From NCBI RefSeq assembly GCF_017875835.1, contig NZ_JAGING010000001.1:806001-870000 (forward strand): DNA of 64,000 nt. Reading direction: 5' to 3'. Origin of the DNA: Psychrobacter sp. PL19 (lineage in GTDB: Bacteria > Pseudomonadota > Gammaproteobacteria > Pseudomonadales > Moraxellaceae). Under the pieces are notes generated by a model. The model worked only from the letters and a program-made list of their open reading frames with translations, made no database searches and was not told the origin of the DNA. Both the position numbers and the translations under genes were made by a program. Below, in pieces: positions 1 through 9,422 of this stretch (its first letter is position 1; the number at the start of each line of letters is the position of its first letter).

Positions 1-30
1 TTTGGTATACCTGCGAAAGAGAGAATTCAC

Positions 31-300
31 ATGGTTGTTATTCGTTTAGCACGGGGCGGTGCCAAGAAACGCCCATTTTATCAAGTTGTTGTTGCTGATC
101 AACGCCGCGCGCGTGACGGTCGCTACATTGAAAACATCGGCTTTTTTAATCCGCTAGCTAAAGAGTCAGAAGAAGCGGTACGTGTAAATATGGACGCGTA
201 CAATGCGTGGCTCGAAAAAGGTGCACAACCTTCAGACCGCGTTGCTTCATTAGTAAAAGCTTATAACAAAGCTGCGGCCAGCACTGAAGCTACTGCTTAA
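31..300 (+). CDS. rpsP: 30S ribosomal protein S16
   Basis: Structural and assembly protein of the 30S subunit body. The 89-residue product opens with [15 protein letters not shown] and carries [10 protein letters not shown], both typical of S16; E. coli S16 is 82 residues, so the length is normal. An AAAGAGAG ribosome binding site sits seven bases before the ATG. It is the first gene of the conserved rpsP-rimM-trmD-rplS cluster. Its promoter must lie at or before the window edge. The 194-bp gap to rimM is wide for this cluster. Confidence 0.97.
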   Translation: MVVIRLARGGAKKRPFYQVVVADQRRARDGRYIENIGFFNPLAKESEEAVRVNMDAYNAWLEKGAQPSDRVASLVKAYNKAAASTEATA

Positions 301-494
301 TTGCCAGTTGCCAAGTGCAGTCGTTGAGCATTGATAGCGTGATGGTTGCGTTGCATGCTTGGCTTTAGAACACATAGCGTAGCTGGTTGAGCCAGTGTAC
401 GCCATTAACTGTTTATCGCTGTTTTAATTGATTGTTTACGTTCTGACAGTCGCTATTTATCCACTGCTATTTATATCATGTTAGGTTAGCCGTT

Positions 495-1028
495 ATGTCA
501 TCTGTACCAGACGCCAGCACCCTTATGAAAATCGGTCAGCTCAAAAAGCCTTACGGCATAAAAGGTTGGCTTTGGGTGTTCAGCGATACCGATGAACACG
601 CGGAAATATTTGACATCAAGCAGTGGTGGATGAAAACGGCTACTGGTATGAAGCCGCTAACTGTTAAAGCGTGGCGTGAGCAAGGTACAGGACTTGTGGC
701 TCAGTTTGAGCAAGTTCCTGACCGTAATGTCGCTGAAACCATGAACGGTGCCACTATCTGGGTCGCGCAAGATGTCTTACCAGAAACAGCCGAAGATGAA
801 TATTATTGGTCGGATTTGGTTGGTCTTCGAGTCATGAATGAACAGGAGCAGTATCTTGGTGATATTACTGAGATGTTTGAGACTGGTGCCCATGATTTGA
901 TGCGTGTTGCCACAACTGCTGATAGTTTAGATGCTGAAGAACGCTTGATACCCTGGCACAAGCAAACCGTGATGCAGGTCGATATGGCCAGTAAAACGGT
1001 GCTTGTAGCTTGGCCAAGCGACTACTAG
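495..1028 (+). CDS. rimM: 16S rRNA processing protein RimM
   Basis: Assembly factor that helps mature the 3' (head) domain of the 30S subunit and binds S19. The 177-residue protein has the N-terminal RimM barrel (about residues 10-90, with IGQLKKPYGIKGWLWV near the start) and a C-terminal PRC barrel (about 100-175, beginning DEYYWSDLVGL and ending with the family's LIPW motif region). Length matches the family. The ribosome binding site before the ATG is weak (TTAGGTTAG). It lies between rpsP and trmD, 43 bp before trmD, the usual order. Confidence 0.95.
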   Translation: MSSVPDASTLMKIGQLKKPYGIKGWLWVFSDTDEHAEIFDIKQWWMKTATGMKPLTVKAWREQGTGLVAQFEQVPDRNVAETMNGATIWVAQDVLPETAEDEYYWSDLVGLRVMNEQEQYLGDITEMFETGAHDLMRVATTADSLDAEERLIPWHKQTVMQVDMASKTVLVAWPSDY

Positions 1029-1071
1029 TCTAACTTTAGTCGTTATTTAGACGCGTTTATGTGGGATTTAA

Positions 1072-1836
1072 ATGTATTTTGCCGTGATTAGTATTTTTCC
1101 TGAGATGTTTGCAGCGATTCGTGAGTTTGGTATCACGGGACGTGCGGTCACTCAGACGCAAATCACGATCGAATGTATTAACCCGCGTGATTACACCACT
1201 GACAACTATCGCCGTATTGATGAACGTCCGTATGGTGGCGGTCCTGGCATGGTGATGATGGCTGAGCCATTATCACAAGCCATCGAGGATGCCCGCCTAC
1301 GCGCCAGTCAGCATGGTTGCCGTATTGATAGTGAGTACTGCCCGGTGATTTATATGTCGCCACAAGGGCAGACACTCAGCGAAAGTAACGTGGTCAACAT
1401 GACTGAGTATGACGGCATGATTATATTATGTGGTCGTTACGAAGGTATTGATGAACGCCTATTATCGCAGCATGTCGATATGGAAGTGTCGGTTGGAGAT
1501 TATGTGTTGACTGGTGGCGAGCTACCAGCGATGGTGCTAATGGATAGTGTGATACGTCGTCTACCTAATATAATGGGTGATGACCAATCAGCAGAACAAG
1601 ACTCGTTTGTCGATGGCTTGCTCGATTGCCCACACTATACTAAGCCACATAATTTTGCTGGTATGGCAGTGCCTGAAGTACTAGTGTCAGGCCACCATGC
1701 CAACATTGCCAAATGGCGCTTTAGTCAGCAAGTTGAACGCACGCAAACGCGGCGTCCAGATTTATGGCAGGCTTTTAGGCCAACGACGCAGCAAGCTAAA
1801 TGGTTAAAAGCATTGGCAAAAATAGATAAAAAGTAG
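1072..1836 (+). CDS. trmD: tRNA (guanine-N1)-methyltransferase TrmD
   Basis: Uses S-adenosylmethionine to methylate G37 of tRNAs that carry a G at position 36, which prevents +1 frameshifting. The 254-residue SPOUT-fold enzyme shows the family motifs in order: GGGPGM (55-60), the trefoil-knot segments GRYEGIDER (121-129) and DYVLTGGEL (143-151), then DSF (176-178), whose Asp176 matches the catalytic aspartate of the E. coli enzyme (Asp169). Length is normal (E. coli 255). It follows rimM at 43 bp, with no strong Shine-Dalgarno before the ATG. Confidence 0.97.
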   Translation: MYFAVISIFPEMFAAIREFGITGRAVTQTQITIECINPRDYTTDNYRRIDERPYGGGPGMVMMAEPLSQAIEDARLRASQHGCRIDSEYCPVIYMSPQGQTLSESNVVNMTEYDGMIILCGRYEGIDERLLSQHVDMEVSVGDYVLTGGELPAMVLMDSVIRRLPNIMGDDQSAEQDSFVDGLLDCPHYTKPHNFAGMAVPEVLVSGHHANIAKWRFSQQVERTQTRRPDLWQAFRPTTQQAKWLKALAKIDKK

Positions 1837-2043
1837 TTTTGGCAAGATAAAAAACTGCTTTGATAAACAGTTAATAAATAGAATTTTGAGCAAGATTAAA
1901 CAGGTCATACGATAATGGCCGTTTGCCAACCCAATTTATGTTGTGTCTATTTAATACATACTATTAATAATAGGCATGATTACTTATTACAAACAGGTGA
2001 TATGCGTAAAGCCTCTATTGTCTAATGTGAGGAGATAACTCTC

Positions 2044-2475
2044 ATGAGCAACAAGCACCCTTTGGTTCAGATCATTGAAAACGCTCAATTGCTTGAGCGC
2101 CCAAGCTTTGCCCCCGGCGATACCGTCGTGGTTCAAGTAAAAGTACGTGAAGGTGAGCGTGAGCGTCTACAGGCTTTTGAAGGCGTCGTTATTGCTAAGC
2201 GTAACCGCGGTTTAAACTCAGCGTTTACCGTCCGTAAAACTTCAAGTGGGGTCGGTGTTGAGCGTGCATTCCAATTGCATTCACCAATTATCGATAGCAT
2301 TGTAGTGAAACGTCGCGGCGCTGTTCGCCGTGCGAAACTGTACTACTTACGTGAGCGTTCTGGTAAATCAGCACGTATCCGCGAAAAGCTTGGCGTCCGC
2401 CCATCAAAATCAGCAGCTCAGAAAAAAACTGATGCTGGTGTACCTGATGCGGTTAAGACTGCACCTGGCGTTTAA
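2044..2475 (+). CDS. rplS: 50S ribosomal protein L19
   Basis: Large-subunit protein at the 30S-50S interface. Residues 1-115 match the family, with [16 protein letters not shown] and the [14 protein letters not shown] segment. The 143-residue protein is about 28 residues longer than E. coli L19 because of a Lys/Ala-rich tail after the RIREKLG segment. A GAGGAGAT ribosome binding site precedes the ATG. It closes the rpsP cluster, 207 bp after trmD, and is followed by a clear intrinsic terminator at 2588. Confidence 0.97.
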   Translation: MSNKHPLVQIIENAQLLERPSFAPGDTVVVQVKVREGERERLQAFEGVVIAKRNRGLNSAFTVRKTSSGVGVERAFQLHSPIIDSIVVKRRGAVRRAKLYYLRERSGKSARIREKLGVRPSKSAAQKKTDAGVPDAVKTAPGV

Positions 2476-2587
2476 GCTTGCCGTTTGCCTTAGCGCCTAT
2501 TAAGACGCTAAGGTGACTAGGTAGAAGTAGATACAAGCCCTTATTCATAGGTTTATCATATAAATAAGTGGGCGTACCAAAAAAGAC

Positions 2588-2625
2588 AAAACCCCAATCT
2601 GCGCGTATGCCAGATTGGGGTTTTT
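2588..2625 (+). terminator. Intrinsic terminator of rplS cluster
   Basis: Perfect 14-bp inverted repeat AAAACCCCAATCTG / CAGATTGGGGTTTT with a 9-base loop, ending in TTTTT. It lies 112 bp after the rplS stop. The A-tract on the other side means it could also act on the convergent DUF4442 gene. Confidence 0.9.
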
Positions 2626-2629
2626 GTAT

Positions 2630-2680
2630 GTATAAGGTCTGAGTTTGTATAAGGTCTGAGTTTGTATGAGGTCTGAGTTT
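2630..2680. repeat. 17-bp tandem repeat, three copies
   Basis: Unit GTATAAGGTCTGAGTTT at 2630-2646 and 2647-2663, and with one change (GTATGAGG...) at 2664-2680. The array ends one base before the stop codon of the minus-strand DUF4442 gene at 2681. Confidence 0.95.
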
Positions 2681-3238
2681 TTATGATTCTAGACTGTCTA
2701 TACGGCTGCTTTGGTCTTTAGACTTACTGTGTTTACGTAGACGGATGTAAATGGTTTTTTTGACGGTCGCAACGACTTTTTGCTGATCGTTAACGATGTC
2801 TGTCGTGTATTCACGAAAAACCGCCTCACCCTCTTTTGCTAGATCCTGAATAGTTGCAATTTCTGTACTGGGAATTTTCATCCGGGTCCAGACTTTACTG
2901 TTGCCAGGTGCAATAAACTCGATATGTGAGCTCTTGTCCCAAACCACATAGCTGCCACCCAACTGGTGCATAAGCATCAGCATATAAAATGGATCGACCA
3001 TTGAGTATAAACTACCGCCGAACTGTGTCCCCACGATGTTTTTGTTCAGTGCGTTAAGTCCCATACTAACGACGCATAGGCCTTGATCCAAATCGATATG
3101 CTCTACCTTGATTCCAGCGCCGACATAAGGTGCATAAGTGTTAATACGTAGTTTGAGCAGGTGCGGAGTCAGTAGCGGCATAATGCCTTTTTTGGTCTTA
3201 CGTTTTAGGGTCTCAAAGTTTTTGGGTAGTAAACTCAT
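2681..3238 (-). CDS. DUF4442 family hotdog-fold protein (putative thioesterase)
   Basis: The 185-residue protein resembles the DUF4442 / YiiD C-terminal hotdog-fold group, related to PaaI-type acyl-CoA thioesterases. NIVGTQFGGSLYSMVDPFYM (residues about 83-102) matches the central hotdog helix with its GG...D signature. The substrate is unknown. I chose the ATG at 3238 because AAAGGA lies just upstream; the frame stays open upstream to a GTG at 3367, but that part looks non-coding. It stands alone and converges on rplS. Function is inferred from the fold only. Confidence 0.75.
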   Translation of the reverse strand: MSLLPKNFETLKRKTKKGIMPLLTPHLLKLRINTYAPYVGAGIKVEHIDLDQGLCVVSMGLNALNKNIVGTQFGGSLYSMVDPFYMLMLMHQLGGSYVVWDKSSHIEFIAPGNSKVWTRMKIPSTEIATIQDLAKEGEAVFREYTTDIVNDQQKVVATVKKTIYIRLRKHSKSKDQSSRIDSLES

Positions 3239-3579
3239 AAATCTGTCCTTTTGCCTATTGGCAATTCTGTCAGTCGTGCCTGCTTGGCTGTTGTTGGGTC
3301 TTAGTGAGCAGAAAAGCGAAAATGAATAGCAGGCAGCGCCGTCAGTGATAGGTAGGGCAATCAGCACAGAATAACGTTTTTAACCGTGATCGTTATTATT
3401 AACCGTTGCTACTAAGTAGGGTCTGAACAAAAAGTATCTATGATAATTAAAAATAATAGACCTCGCCAGTCTTAAAGCGTAACTAAAATAATGATGTATT
3501 ATTGATAACTAATATTGATAACTAATATTGATAACGATCCAGTATTGATCACCAATACAAAACAGGAGGCCTTGCTGTC
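3239..3579. other. Intergenic gap with 13-bp repeats
   Basis: This 341-bp region separates the divergent DUF4442 and HNH genes and must hold both promoters. I see no confident -35/-10 pair. The only clear structure is the tandem repeat at 3501. Confidence 0.6.
3501..3535. repeat. 13-bp tandem repeat, almost three copies
   Basis: Unit ATTGATAACTAAT at 3501-3513 and 3514-3526, then ATTGATAAC from 3527. It lies in the region upstream of the HNH gene. Confidence 0.9.
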
Positions 3580-3933
3580 ATGTCACGTATTTGTCAAAAA
3601 GATAACTACAATATCGATAACAGAGTAGATGAGCAAGGACTATGTGAGCTTTGTGGGCGTAATGTGCTGCTATTGACTCGCCATCACCTTATTCCTCGGT
3701 CTCGGCACAATAAGCGCCGCACTCAACGCAACTTTAGTCGTGACGCTATGAAAGCGGATATCGCTATGCTATGTCGGCCATGCCACAGTCAAGTCCACTG
3801 TATTTTTGCTAATCATGAGCTCGCGAGCTATTACCATACGATTGAGCGTTTAAAAGAACATAGCGAGGTACAAACGTTTATCAACTGGGTTAAGAAACGA
3901 CCTGCAGGGCTCAAAATATCAGTCAGACATTGA
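3580..3933 (+). CDS. Small HNH-type zinc-binding nuclease-like protein
   Basis: A 117-residue protein with a compact HNH/zinc arrangement: Cys22-x2-Cys25, His35-His36 in the RHHLIPR motif, then Cys65-x2-Cys68-His69 and His73. The four cysteines should bind structural zinc and the His cluster resembles the metal-dependent nuclease site of HNH enzymes. A strong AGGAGG site precedes the ATG. It stands alone, with no methylase, restriction or phage genes nearby, so its target is unknown. The family assignment is by motif; nuclease activity is inferred. Confidence 0.75.
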   Translation: MSRICQKDNYNIDNRVDEQGLCELCGRNVLLLTRHHLIPRSRHNKRRTQRNFSRDAMKADIAMLCRPCHSQVHCIFANHELASYYHTIERLKEHSEVQTFINWVKKRPAGLKISVRH

Positions 3934-4094
3934 GAACTCTATAATACTTTATTCCACAACACTCGCATTCTAAGTTTTGATGGCATACAATGACCGCAAT
4001 TTTGTGCCCGCTGGCTTATCTCACGTACAATTTTGGTTGGATAAGTCATCACGTACAGGGTAAATACCAGCCCCAGTCAATACATGGAGATGTG

Positions 4095-5624
4095 ATGAGT
4101 AATACCCAGATTCCCCCATCAGGGTCTAGCCCGCAGCTACCGAATCCATCCGATGACCACCACGAGTTGCAAGAAGGCAGCTATGCCGAGTTGCATAAGC
4201 CAAACTCTAGTTTCAAAAACCGTGACGCTTATCTTAATCATGAACTACAAATCATGCAGCCTAAGCGCTGGCGTGCCAATTTGCCGTTCCGTGATTATCG
4301 TTTTGAGTATGAAGATACTATTCCAGCAATGGCGGCAACGATTGGCAAAGTAGTGATGGTGGGCGCCATCGCTGCGACCTTCGCAGGGCCGCTAGGGCTG
4401 GGCGAAGCATTTGTGCTAGAAAACGTACGCTATGAGCTATTAATCGTCTCTGTTTTTATTATTTTATTCTCAGGGTTCTTCTTACCAACCGCTAACCTTG
4501 CTGGTACCCACGGCCCGCTGATTCCTTTGATACCTATTGTGGTTGCTGCCGGTGGGCATCCAATGGCCTTTGGTTTGCTTATTGGTGCTTTTGGTCTCTT
4601 GCTAGCGGTTAGTAAGGGGGGGAGTTTGCTGGCAAACTTGACCAGTAAAGGCGTGTGCGGTGGTTTGTTACTGTACTTGGGCTTTATCGGTACCACCTCG
4701 CAAGTCAAAAATTTATTCGCCTGGGCAGAAGGTATTGGCATGTCGCATATTGCCTTCATTGTGATTTTGCTCACCATCGTGCTGTATGCTGTTTTAGAGA
4801 ATTTTAATAAGCGTTGGCTTGCGGTACCACTTAGCTGTTTATTAGGCGGCGGGGTTGCCTTCGCATTAGGCGCACCATTTGAGTTTCAGACCGGACCTGG
4901 TTTGCCGCATATGAGCCCAGCATATTGGTGGGGCGAAAATACCGGTTGGATGCTTGGTCTGCCTACCGTCGAGAGCTTTGTCGTAGTGCTCCCATTTGCA
5001 GTGTTGGCAGTAGCGATGTGGTCACCTGATTTTTTGGGTCACCAAGTGTTTCAAAAAATCAGCTACCCTAAGCGTACCGAAAAAGTATTGATGGATATTG
5101 ATGACACTATGGTCAGTGCATCCGTTCGACAGGTTGCAGGCTCGGTGCTTGGCGGTGCAAACTTTGCCTCATCGTGGGGCACCTACATTGTCCCTGCAGC
5201 GATTGCCAAGCGTCCTATTCCAGCTGGTGCGGTATTAACCGCATTATTCTGTGTAGTAGCAGGACTTTGGGGCTATCCGATGGATTTGGCGATTTGGGAA
5301 CCGGTGATGTGCGTGGCCTTGATTGTAGGGGTTTTTATTCCGTTACTAGAAGCGGGCATGGAAATGACGCGTGAAGGTAAAACCACCCAGTCTGCTGCGA
5401 TTGTGGTCTTTGCTTCAGCTCTGGTCAACCCAGCCTTTGGTTGGTCAATTACCTTACTACTCGACAACTTAGGCTTGATTGGTTCAAAAAAGCGTAGTGC
5501 TAGCTTGAGTAAAATGAGCCGCTGGATCATTCCCACGGTCATGTTTGTGGTACTTACTGGGGTGATGGCTGTGGTTGGTATGTTACCGGGCATTCCAGCC
5601 TTGCTACCGAATTTCCGTCCTTAA
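4095..5624 (+). CDS. DUF3360-type multi-pass membrane permease
   Basis: A 509-residue membrane protein with a hydrophilic N-terminus (about 75 residues) followed by roughly a dozen hydrophobic segments from about residue 85 to the end. RWRANLPFRDYRFEYEDT before the first segment and FLPTANLAGTHGPLIPLIP resemble the uncharacterised DUF3360 family, distantly related to SulP/xanthine permease transporters. The substrate is unknown. I chose the ATG at 4095, which has GGAGA four bases upstream; an in-frame ATG at 3990 would add 35 residues without a good ribosome binding site. A terminator follows at 5682. Confidence 0.7.
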   Translation: MSNTQIPPSGSSPQLPNPSDDHHELQEGSYAELHKPNSSFKNRDAYLNHELQIMQPKRWRANLPFRDYRFEYEDTIPAMAATIGKVVMVGAIAATFAGPLGLGEAFVLENVRYELLIVSVFIILFSGFFLPTANLAGTHGPLIPLIPIVVAAGGHPMAFGLLIGAFGLLLAVSKGGSLLANLTSKGVCGGLLLYLGFIGTTSQVKNLFAWAEGIGMSHIAFIVILLTIVLYAVLENFNKRWLAVPLSCLLGGGVAFALGAPFEFQTGPGLPHMSPAYWWGENTGWMLGLPTVESFVVVLPFAVLAVAMWSPDFLGHQVFQKISYPKRTEKVLMDIDDTMVSASVRQVAGSVLGGANFASSWGTYIVPAAIAKRPIPAGAVLTALFCVVAGLWGYPMDLAIWEPVMCVALIVGVFIPLLEAGMEMTREGKTTQSAAIVVFASALVNPAFGWSITLLLDNLGLIGSKKRSASLSKMSRWIIPTVMFVVLTGVMAVVGMLPGIPALLPNFRP

Positions 5625-5681
5625 GTTCGTCTTTTAAGTTCGTTGCTCAAGTGTCATTGTTTAAGCTTTTATTTGAACGCT

Positions 5682-5710
5682 AAAAAGTCAGCTTTACGCT
5701 GGCTTTTTTT
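5682..5710 (+). terminator. Intrinsic terminator after the permease gene
   Basis: AAAAAGTCAGC / GCTGGCTTTTT stem (one G-T wobble) with a 5-base loop and a run of seven T, 58 bp after the DUF3360 gene. Confidence 0.85.
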
Positions 5711-5758
5711 GTGATCTAATATTAACAGCAACTGACTTACAACGGCACGGGAGTACGC

Positions 5759-5786
5759 TTGCAAAATTGCTGTTATCCCCCATAAT
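5759..5786 (+). promoter_or_regulatory. Candidate sigma-70 promoter for uvrC
   Basis: TTGCAA (5759-5764) and CATAAT (5781-5786) are separated by 16 bases, just after the upstream terminator and about 60 bp before the chosen uvrC start. Inference from consensus match only. Confidence 0.4.
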
Positions 5787-5845
5787 TGACTGTACTACAG
5801 CATTTATTACCGCTATTACAGTACTTTTTTAAGAGCACTAGATTT

Positions 5846-7690
5846 ATGGTTACTGTCTCAGCATCGAGTACCGTCGATGACAAGCAAGCCCGTCTTAAAC
5901 ATTTAATTAAGCGCCTGCCAAATTTGCCAGGGGTGTATAAAATGTTGGGTAAAAATGGCGATATTCTATATGTTGGTAAGGCCAAGTCGCTTAAAAGCCG
6001 GGTAAATAGCTATTTCGCTAAGACTATTGATCACCCGAAGACTCGAGCATTGGTCGCGCGTATTCATAACATCGAAACCATTATTACTCGTGGTGAGACC
6101 GAAGCGTTACTGCTTGAGCAAAATTTAATCAAGGAATATCGTCCCCCTTATAACGTGCTACTGCGTGACGATAAGTCCTATCTATATGTGTTTATATCAG
6201 CAGACAAGTCCTATCCACGCTTGGCTTATGGACGCGGCAAAGGCAATCATCAAAAAGGTCGTTTTTTTGGGCCTTTCCCTTCAGCGCATGCGGCCAAAGA
6301 AACTTTAGTATTGATGCAAAAAATGTTTCAGATGCGCCAGTGCACCAATACCTTTTTTCGTCAGCGTAAACGCCCTTGTTTAGAGTATCAAATCAAACGC
6401 TGCCGCGCGCCCTGCGTGGGTCTGGTGACGCCGGAAGATTATGCTGAAGATGTGACTAATACTATTCGCTTTTTAAAGGGCGATTCTAGTGATATCCATA
6501 ATGCATTGATCGAAAAGATGGAAGCTTCTGCTGAAGAACTGGATTTTGAAAAGGCCGTATTTTATCGCGATCAGCTGTCTATGCTGCGCGAGGTACAAGC
6601 GCGGCAAGCGGTTTATACGGTAGAAGGTGAGGCTGATGTGATAGCGATTACCAGTCAAGCAGGAATAACGGCTGTTAATGTATTGACGGTGCGAGGCGGT
6701 CGTGTGCTGGGCGGCAAGAACTATTTTCCTGATGTCGATAGCAGTGAATCGCTAGCAGATAACTTGTCAGCCTTTATTATGTCGTTTTATTTTCAAGTGA
6801 CTGATGACTTGCCTGCCGAGATTATCTTGAGCCATGAACTACCGGATCAAAGCGCGGTTAGTGAAGCCTTAGCGACTCATTTTGGCAGTAAAGTCACGAT
6901 AAAAACCAGCGTACGCGAACACCGTGCAGAATGGTTAGACCTGGCAACTCTTAACGCTAATAATGCGTTAAAAACCAAGCTTGGCGATTATCTAGAGCTG
7001 CATGCGCGTTTTGGTGCGCTAAAAGACGTATTAGCGTCAGTGACAGATCGAGTGATTGATCGTATTGAGTGCTTTGATATCTCGCATACTATGGGCGAAG
7101 CGACCATTGGCAGCTGCGTGGTCTTTGACCAAGGTGGTTCGCGTCGGCGGGATTATCGCCAATATGCTATTCATGATATTACAGGCGGTGACGATTATGC
7201 CGCGATGAAACAAGTGCTCACCCGCCGCTATAAAAAGCAGCCATTACCTGACTTATTATTGATAGATGGTGGCAAGGGTCAACTGAGTATGGCAAAAGAA
7301 GTGTTGGTTGAGCTGGGAATACTGGGTGATACCTTGCTGATTGGGGTTGCCAAAGGTGAAGGTCGTAAGGCCGGCTTAGAAGTACTGCATTTCTTAGACC
7401 ACGATCCACTGGATTTGCCGATGGACAGTAAAGCACTACATTTGCTAATGCATATTCGCGATGAGGCGCATCGGTTTGCGATTACTGCCCATCGTAAAAA
7501 ACGCGATAAGCGCCGTTCATCATCCGTGTTAGAAGTGATTCCAGGACTGGGTGAAAAGCGCCGCCGCGATATACTCAATCATTTTGGCGGTATGCAGCAG
7601 TTATTAGGGGCCTCGCAGCAAGAGTTGGGCGGAGTGCCAGGTATTGGACCTGTGTTGGCTAAAACTGTTTATAAAGTCTTGCATGAGTAA
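5846..7690 (+). CDS. uvrC: Excinuclease ABC subunit C
   Basis: Incision subunit of UvrABC nucleotide excision repair; it cuts on both sides of the lesion. The 614-residue protein has the N-terminal GIY-YIG nuclease (LPGVYKM...ILYVGKA, about residues 24-45), the Cys-rich segment, a UVR motif (about 205-240), the RNase H-like domain starting near [11 protein letters not shown], and a C-terminal helix-hairpin-helix pair ([14 protein letters not shown] and [13 protein letters not shown]). Length matches E. coli UvrC (610). I prefer the ATG at 5846; the frame extends to a TTG at 5786. Confidence 0.96.
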   Translation: MVTVSASSTVDDKQARLKHLIKRLPNLPGVYKMLGKNGDILYVGKAKSLKSRVNSYFAKTIDHPKTRALVARIHNIETIITRGETEALLLEQNLIKEYRPPYNVLLRDDKSYLYVFISADKSYPRLAYGRGKGNHQKGRFFGPFPSAHAAKETLVLMQKMFQMRQCTNTFFRQRKRPCLEYQIKRCRAPCVGLVTPEDYAEDVTNTIRFLKGDSSDIHNALIEKMEASAEELDFEKAVFYRDQLSMLREVQARQAVYTVEGEADVIAITSQAGITAVNVLTVRGGRVLGGKNYFPDVDSSESLADNLSAFIMSFYFQVTDDLPAEIILSHELPDQSAVSEALATHFGSKVTIKTSVREHRAEWLDLATLNANNALKTKLGDYLELHARFGALKDVLASVTDRVIDRIECFDISHTMGEATIGSCVVFDQGGSRRRDYRQYAIHDITGGDDYAAMKQVLTRRYKKQPLPDLLLIDGGKGQLSMAKEVLVELGILGDTLLIGVAKGEGRKAGLEVLHFLDHDPLDLPMDSKALHLLMHIRDEAHRFAITAHRKKRDKRRSSSVLEVIPGLGEKRRRDILNHFGGMQQLLGASQQELGGVPGIGPVLAKTVYKVLHE

Positions 7691-7763
7691 AGTACGGCAC
7701 CCTATATAGGGTGCTGCTACACGTATAAAGCTTAATTAACCGTGCAGATACAACAGTTCAATA

Positions 7764-7796
7764 TACCCAATAAATACCCAATAAATACCCAATAAA
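7764..7796. repeat. 11-bp tandem repeat, three copies
   Basis: TACCCAATAAA repeated exactly at 7764, 7775 and 7786 in the convergent gap between uvrC and folA. Confidence 0.95.
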
Positions 7797-7817
7797 ATTG
7801 CCGCTAGGGTTTAACGC

Positions 7818-8417
7818 TTAGTGGCTTTTTCTTTGATAAGTCACAAATTTAAAGTCTAAATTGCTCTTTTCATCGTGCATTTGCTCAGATTCCTGTGCAA
7901 CATCAAATTCACTTGGCAGCTCTGGGTAAAAAGCATCACCGTCATCAATCATAGTGTTCACATGAGTCAGCTCAATGCGGTCAGTATATATTAAGGCCTC
8001 GCCAAATACTTGCTCACCACCAATCACCCAAATGGTATCAAGCTGTAAGTCATGCGCTAAGCTTGCGGCTTGGGTAAGCGCATCCTCTAAATTATGTACC
8101 ACATAAACGTTAGCGCGTCCTACCAGACCCTTTTGCTCGGCATAGTCCATTTGCGTGGTAATAATAAAGCTAATACGTTTGGGTAATGGTCTACTGCCCA
8201 TCGACTCAAAAGTTTTGCGGCCCATGATGACAATGCCTTGTAAAAGGCTGGCATTAGTAGCATTGTCAGGCTGGTCAACGGGTATATCACGTGTGGTCAT
8301 TTTTTTAAAGTGCTGCAAATCTGCTGAGATATGCCAAGGCAGATCGTTACCTTTGCCGATACAGCGATTATTACTGATAGCCGCAATTTGGGCGACTTGG
8401 ATATTAGCATAGCTCAT
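7818..8417 (-). CDS. folA: Dihydrofolate reductase
   Basis: NADPH-dependent reduction of dihydrofolate to tetrahydrofolate, regenerating the cofactor oxidised by ThyA. The 199-residue protein has IGKGNDLPWHISADL (residues 20-34), whose Asp33 corresponds to the catalytic acid, then VIMGRKTFESM and WVIGGEQVF for NADPH binding. It is about 40 residues longer than E. coli FolA, partly from an insert after KKMTTRD before the IVIMGR strand. AAGGA precedes the ATG. It is the last gene of the minus-strand lgt-thyA-folA group, 83 bp after thyA. Confidence 0.95.
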   Translation of the reverse strand: MSYANIQVAQIAAISNNRCIGKGNDLPWHISADLQHFKKMTTRDIPVDQPDNATNASLLQGIVIMGRKTFESMGSRPLPKRISFIITTQMDYAEQKGLVGRANVYVVHNLEDALTQAASLAHDLQLDTIWVIGGEQVFGEALIYTDRIELTHVNTMIDDGDAFYPELPSEFDVAQESEQMHDEKSNLDFKFVTYQRKSH

Positions 8418-8500
8418 AGACGATCCTTTAGATTAATACGAACAACTGATATGAGAAAAATGGCTTATCTGCACAGTGAATAAGGTATAGAACTGACTAA

Positions 8501-9361
8501 TTATACGGCAACCTTGGCTTTAATAGCGGGATGCGACTCATAGCCATCAACGCTGATGTCATCATACTTAAAAGCAAAAATATCATTGATATCTGGGTTT
8601 AGGGTCAAAGTCGGCAATGCAAAAAGCGTGCGCGTCAGCTGTAATTCGGCTTGTTCACGGTGGTTTTGGTAAATATGACAATCGCCGCCGGTCCAAATAA
8701 ACTCGCCAACTTCTAATCCGCAAACTTGCGCTACCATTTGAGTCAATAGGGCATAGCTGGCAATATTAAATGGCACGCCTAAGAACAAATCAGCTGAGCG
8801 CTGATATAGCTGGCAAGAGAGCTTATTGTCTGCGACAAAGAACTGAAACATGGTATGGCAAGGGGGTAACGCCACCTGTTCAGCTTCGCAAGGATTCCAG
8901 CCCGAAACAATCAAGCGTCGCGAATTAGGATTGGTTTTTATTTGCTCGATAACCTTAGTGATTTGGTCAACACCATCATCATTATAGCTACCATCTGCAC
9001 TTTTACTTGCGCCATAATTGCGCCACTGATGACCATAAACCGGACCCAAATCACCCGCAGGGCGATTGAAATGCGCGGTCTGCTCAGCAGTGGCCCACTC
9101 ATTCCAAATCCGCACATTATGCTGCTGTAAATAATCAACATGAGTGCTACCTGTTAAGAACCAAAGCAGCTCATAGACGATGGACTTAAAATGGACTTTT
9201 TTAGTGGTCAATAAGGGAAAACCTGTGGCCAAATCAAAGCGTAACTGTGCCCCAAAGTGGCTAAGGGTACCGGTTCCAGTACGATCACCTTTTTCTGTAC
9301 CATTTTCAAGGACGTCGCGAAGCAGATCAAGATAAGCTTGCTCGTTTTTATTATTAATCAT
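8501..9361 (-). CDS. thyA: Thymidylate synthase
   Basis: Converts dUMP to dTMP using methylene-tetrahydrofolate. The 286-residue enzyme carries the active-site Cys168 in [10 protein letters not shown], followed by [20 protein letters not shown] for phosphate and dUMP binding. It is about 20 residues longer than E. coli ThyA, from a larger segment around residues 88-130 (the lineage-variable insert). It sits between lgt and folA, an order that links it with its cofactor-recycling enzyme. Confidence 0.97.
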   Translation of the reverse strand: MINNKNEQAYLDLLRDVLENGTEKGDRTGTGTLSHFGAQLRFDLATGFPLLTTKKVHFKSIVYELLWFLTGSTHVDYLQQHNVRIWNEWATAEQTAHFNRPAGDLGPVYGHQWRNYGASKSADGSYNDDGVDQITKVIEQIKTNPNSRRLIVSGWNPCEAEQVALPPCHTMFQFFVADNKLSCQLYQRSADLFLGVPFNIASYALLTQMVAQVCGLEVGEFIWTGGDCHIYQNHREQAELQLTRTLFALPTLTLNPDINDIFAFKYDDISVDGYESHPAIKAKVAV

Positions 9362-9422
9362 AACAGTGCTCTTTTGTATTATTAAAGTGCAGTATCAAAA
9401 ATGGTATTCAAGGAAAGAGTGC

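Noticed and set aside
2630..2680. CRISPR array
   Set aside because: Units are directly adjacent without spacers, and no cas genes exist in the window. The same holds for the other tandem arrays.
4430..4777. 115-codon antisense ORF within the permease gene
   Set aside because: Shadow of the membrane-helix codons on the opposite strand; no ribosome binding site, no homology pattern.
7697..7714. Terminator hairpin after uvrC
   Set aside because: GCACCCTATATAGGGTGC is a perfect palindrome but has no T-run after it; it may be only a protein-binding site or chance, so it is not called as a terminator.
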